From positions 1 through 15,129 of the forward strand of contig JAKLQB010000557.1 in the NCBI GenBank assembly GCA_022013615.1: a stretch of DNA of 15,129 nt, in the 5' to 3' direction. The notes beneath the pieces are model-generated. The model was not told the origin of the DNA and did not search any database. It saw only the letters and a program-made list of their open reading frames with translations. Within the stretch, counting starts at the first letter, position 1; each line of letters opens with the position of its first letter. Position numbers and translations under genes: made by a program. Shown here in pieces: positions 14,913 through 15,129 of this stretch. This stretch comes from Desulfobacterales bacterium (GTDB taxonomy: Bacteria; Desulfobacterota; DSM-4660; Desulfatiglandales; Desulfatiglandaceae).

Positions 14913-15050
14913 TCATTTCCCAATCCAAGAATCAAGCGGGATTAGCTGAACCAATGTGAGAAGTTCACCATTCAATTGTTCAAAGTGAGTAGGAATGGCT
15001 CTGGCTGCAAGGGTCGGGATGGCGAACCACCAAAAGAAGTTGATGTTCAC
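14913..15050 (-). CDS. Possible 45-residue fragment upstream of the ATPase
   Basis: A frame from a GTG at 15048-15050 gives N-I-N-F-F-W-W-F-A-I-P-T and ends L-V-Q-L-I-P-L-D-S-W-I-G-K, with its stop nine bases before the ATPase ATG. A second frame, open from the window edge, ends at 15082 (I-P-G-L-N-I-E-D-W-I-I-G-D). Both look protein-like, but no family is recognised and no ribosome site is seen. They may be tails of a broken gene. Confidence 0.25.
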   Translation of the reverse strand: MNINFFWWFAIPTLAARAIPTHFEQLNGELLTLVQLIPLDSWIGK

Positions 15051-15129
15051 AAGGTTTAGGCCAGATTATGCTCTAAATCGATTAATCTCCAATGATCCAG
15101 TCCTCAATATTTAGTCCGGGAATATCCAC

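Overview
The window looks like a stretch of a Gram-negative, anaerobe-type genome. A sulfate-reducing or related Desulfobacterota is my best guess, inferred from gene style only: a CoA-disulfide-reductase-like oxidoreductase with a rhodanese tail, a B12-type radical SAM protein in a glycan cluster, and many decaying toxin-antitoxin-type nucleotidyltransferase genes. No rRNA, tRNA or CRISPR array was seen.

Layout. (1) 1-2200 is ordinary metabolism: the start of a phosphoglycerate mutase gene (gpmI) on the minus strand, divergent from a 568-residue FAD/NAD(P) disulfide oxidoreductase-rhodanese fusion on the plus strand, then a possible 54-residue membrane protein on the minus strand. (2) 2250-3350 holds an antitoxin-like small gene with a homopolymer frameshift, and a TTG-started winged-helix regulator with a degenerate nucleotidyltransferase-like domain. 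That regulator has a near-consensus promoter and a palindrome at the expected transcription start. (3) 3396-3784 is the 5' part of a group II intron on the minus strand, with only about the first 11 codons of its reverse transcriptase left. (4) 3907-10487 is a leftward cluster for a surface or lipid-linked glycoconjugate: radical SAM/B12 protein, SAM methyltransferase, family-4-type glycosyltransferase, flippase-like membrane protein and a polyprenyl-phosphate-type GT2. A collapsed IS1182-family element sits between the flippase-like gene and the GT2. (5) 10488-11109 has no convincing gene. (6) 11110-15129 is an accessory island, all leftward: an AAA ATPase with a C-terminal PD-(D/E)XK-like domain, a broken HepT/nucleotidyltransferase chimera, an AbiEii-type nucleotidyltransferase with its small partner (catalytic DxD altered to DxV), and a second nucleotidyltransferase overlapping a small helical protein.

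How the genes work together. The glycan genes probably form one transcription unit read from about 10490 leftwards (inferred from shared strand and overlapping ends at 8164-8174), but the IS1182 relic now separates the last glycosyltransferase from the rest. The island shows repeated gain and decay of HEPN/MNT and AbiE-like modules. A 96-base part of the active nucleotidyltransferase gene (11618-11713) recurs at about 93% identity (my count) inside the chimera (13001-13096), so the two loci descend from one ancestor or have recombined.

Nothing here is clearly a complete unknown system. The best leads are the small-ORF/nucleotidyltransferase pair at 11110-11905, the AbiEii-like enzyme lacking its second catalytic Asp, the ATPase-nuclease fusion, and the regulator with a dead nucleotidyltransferase domain.
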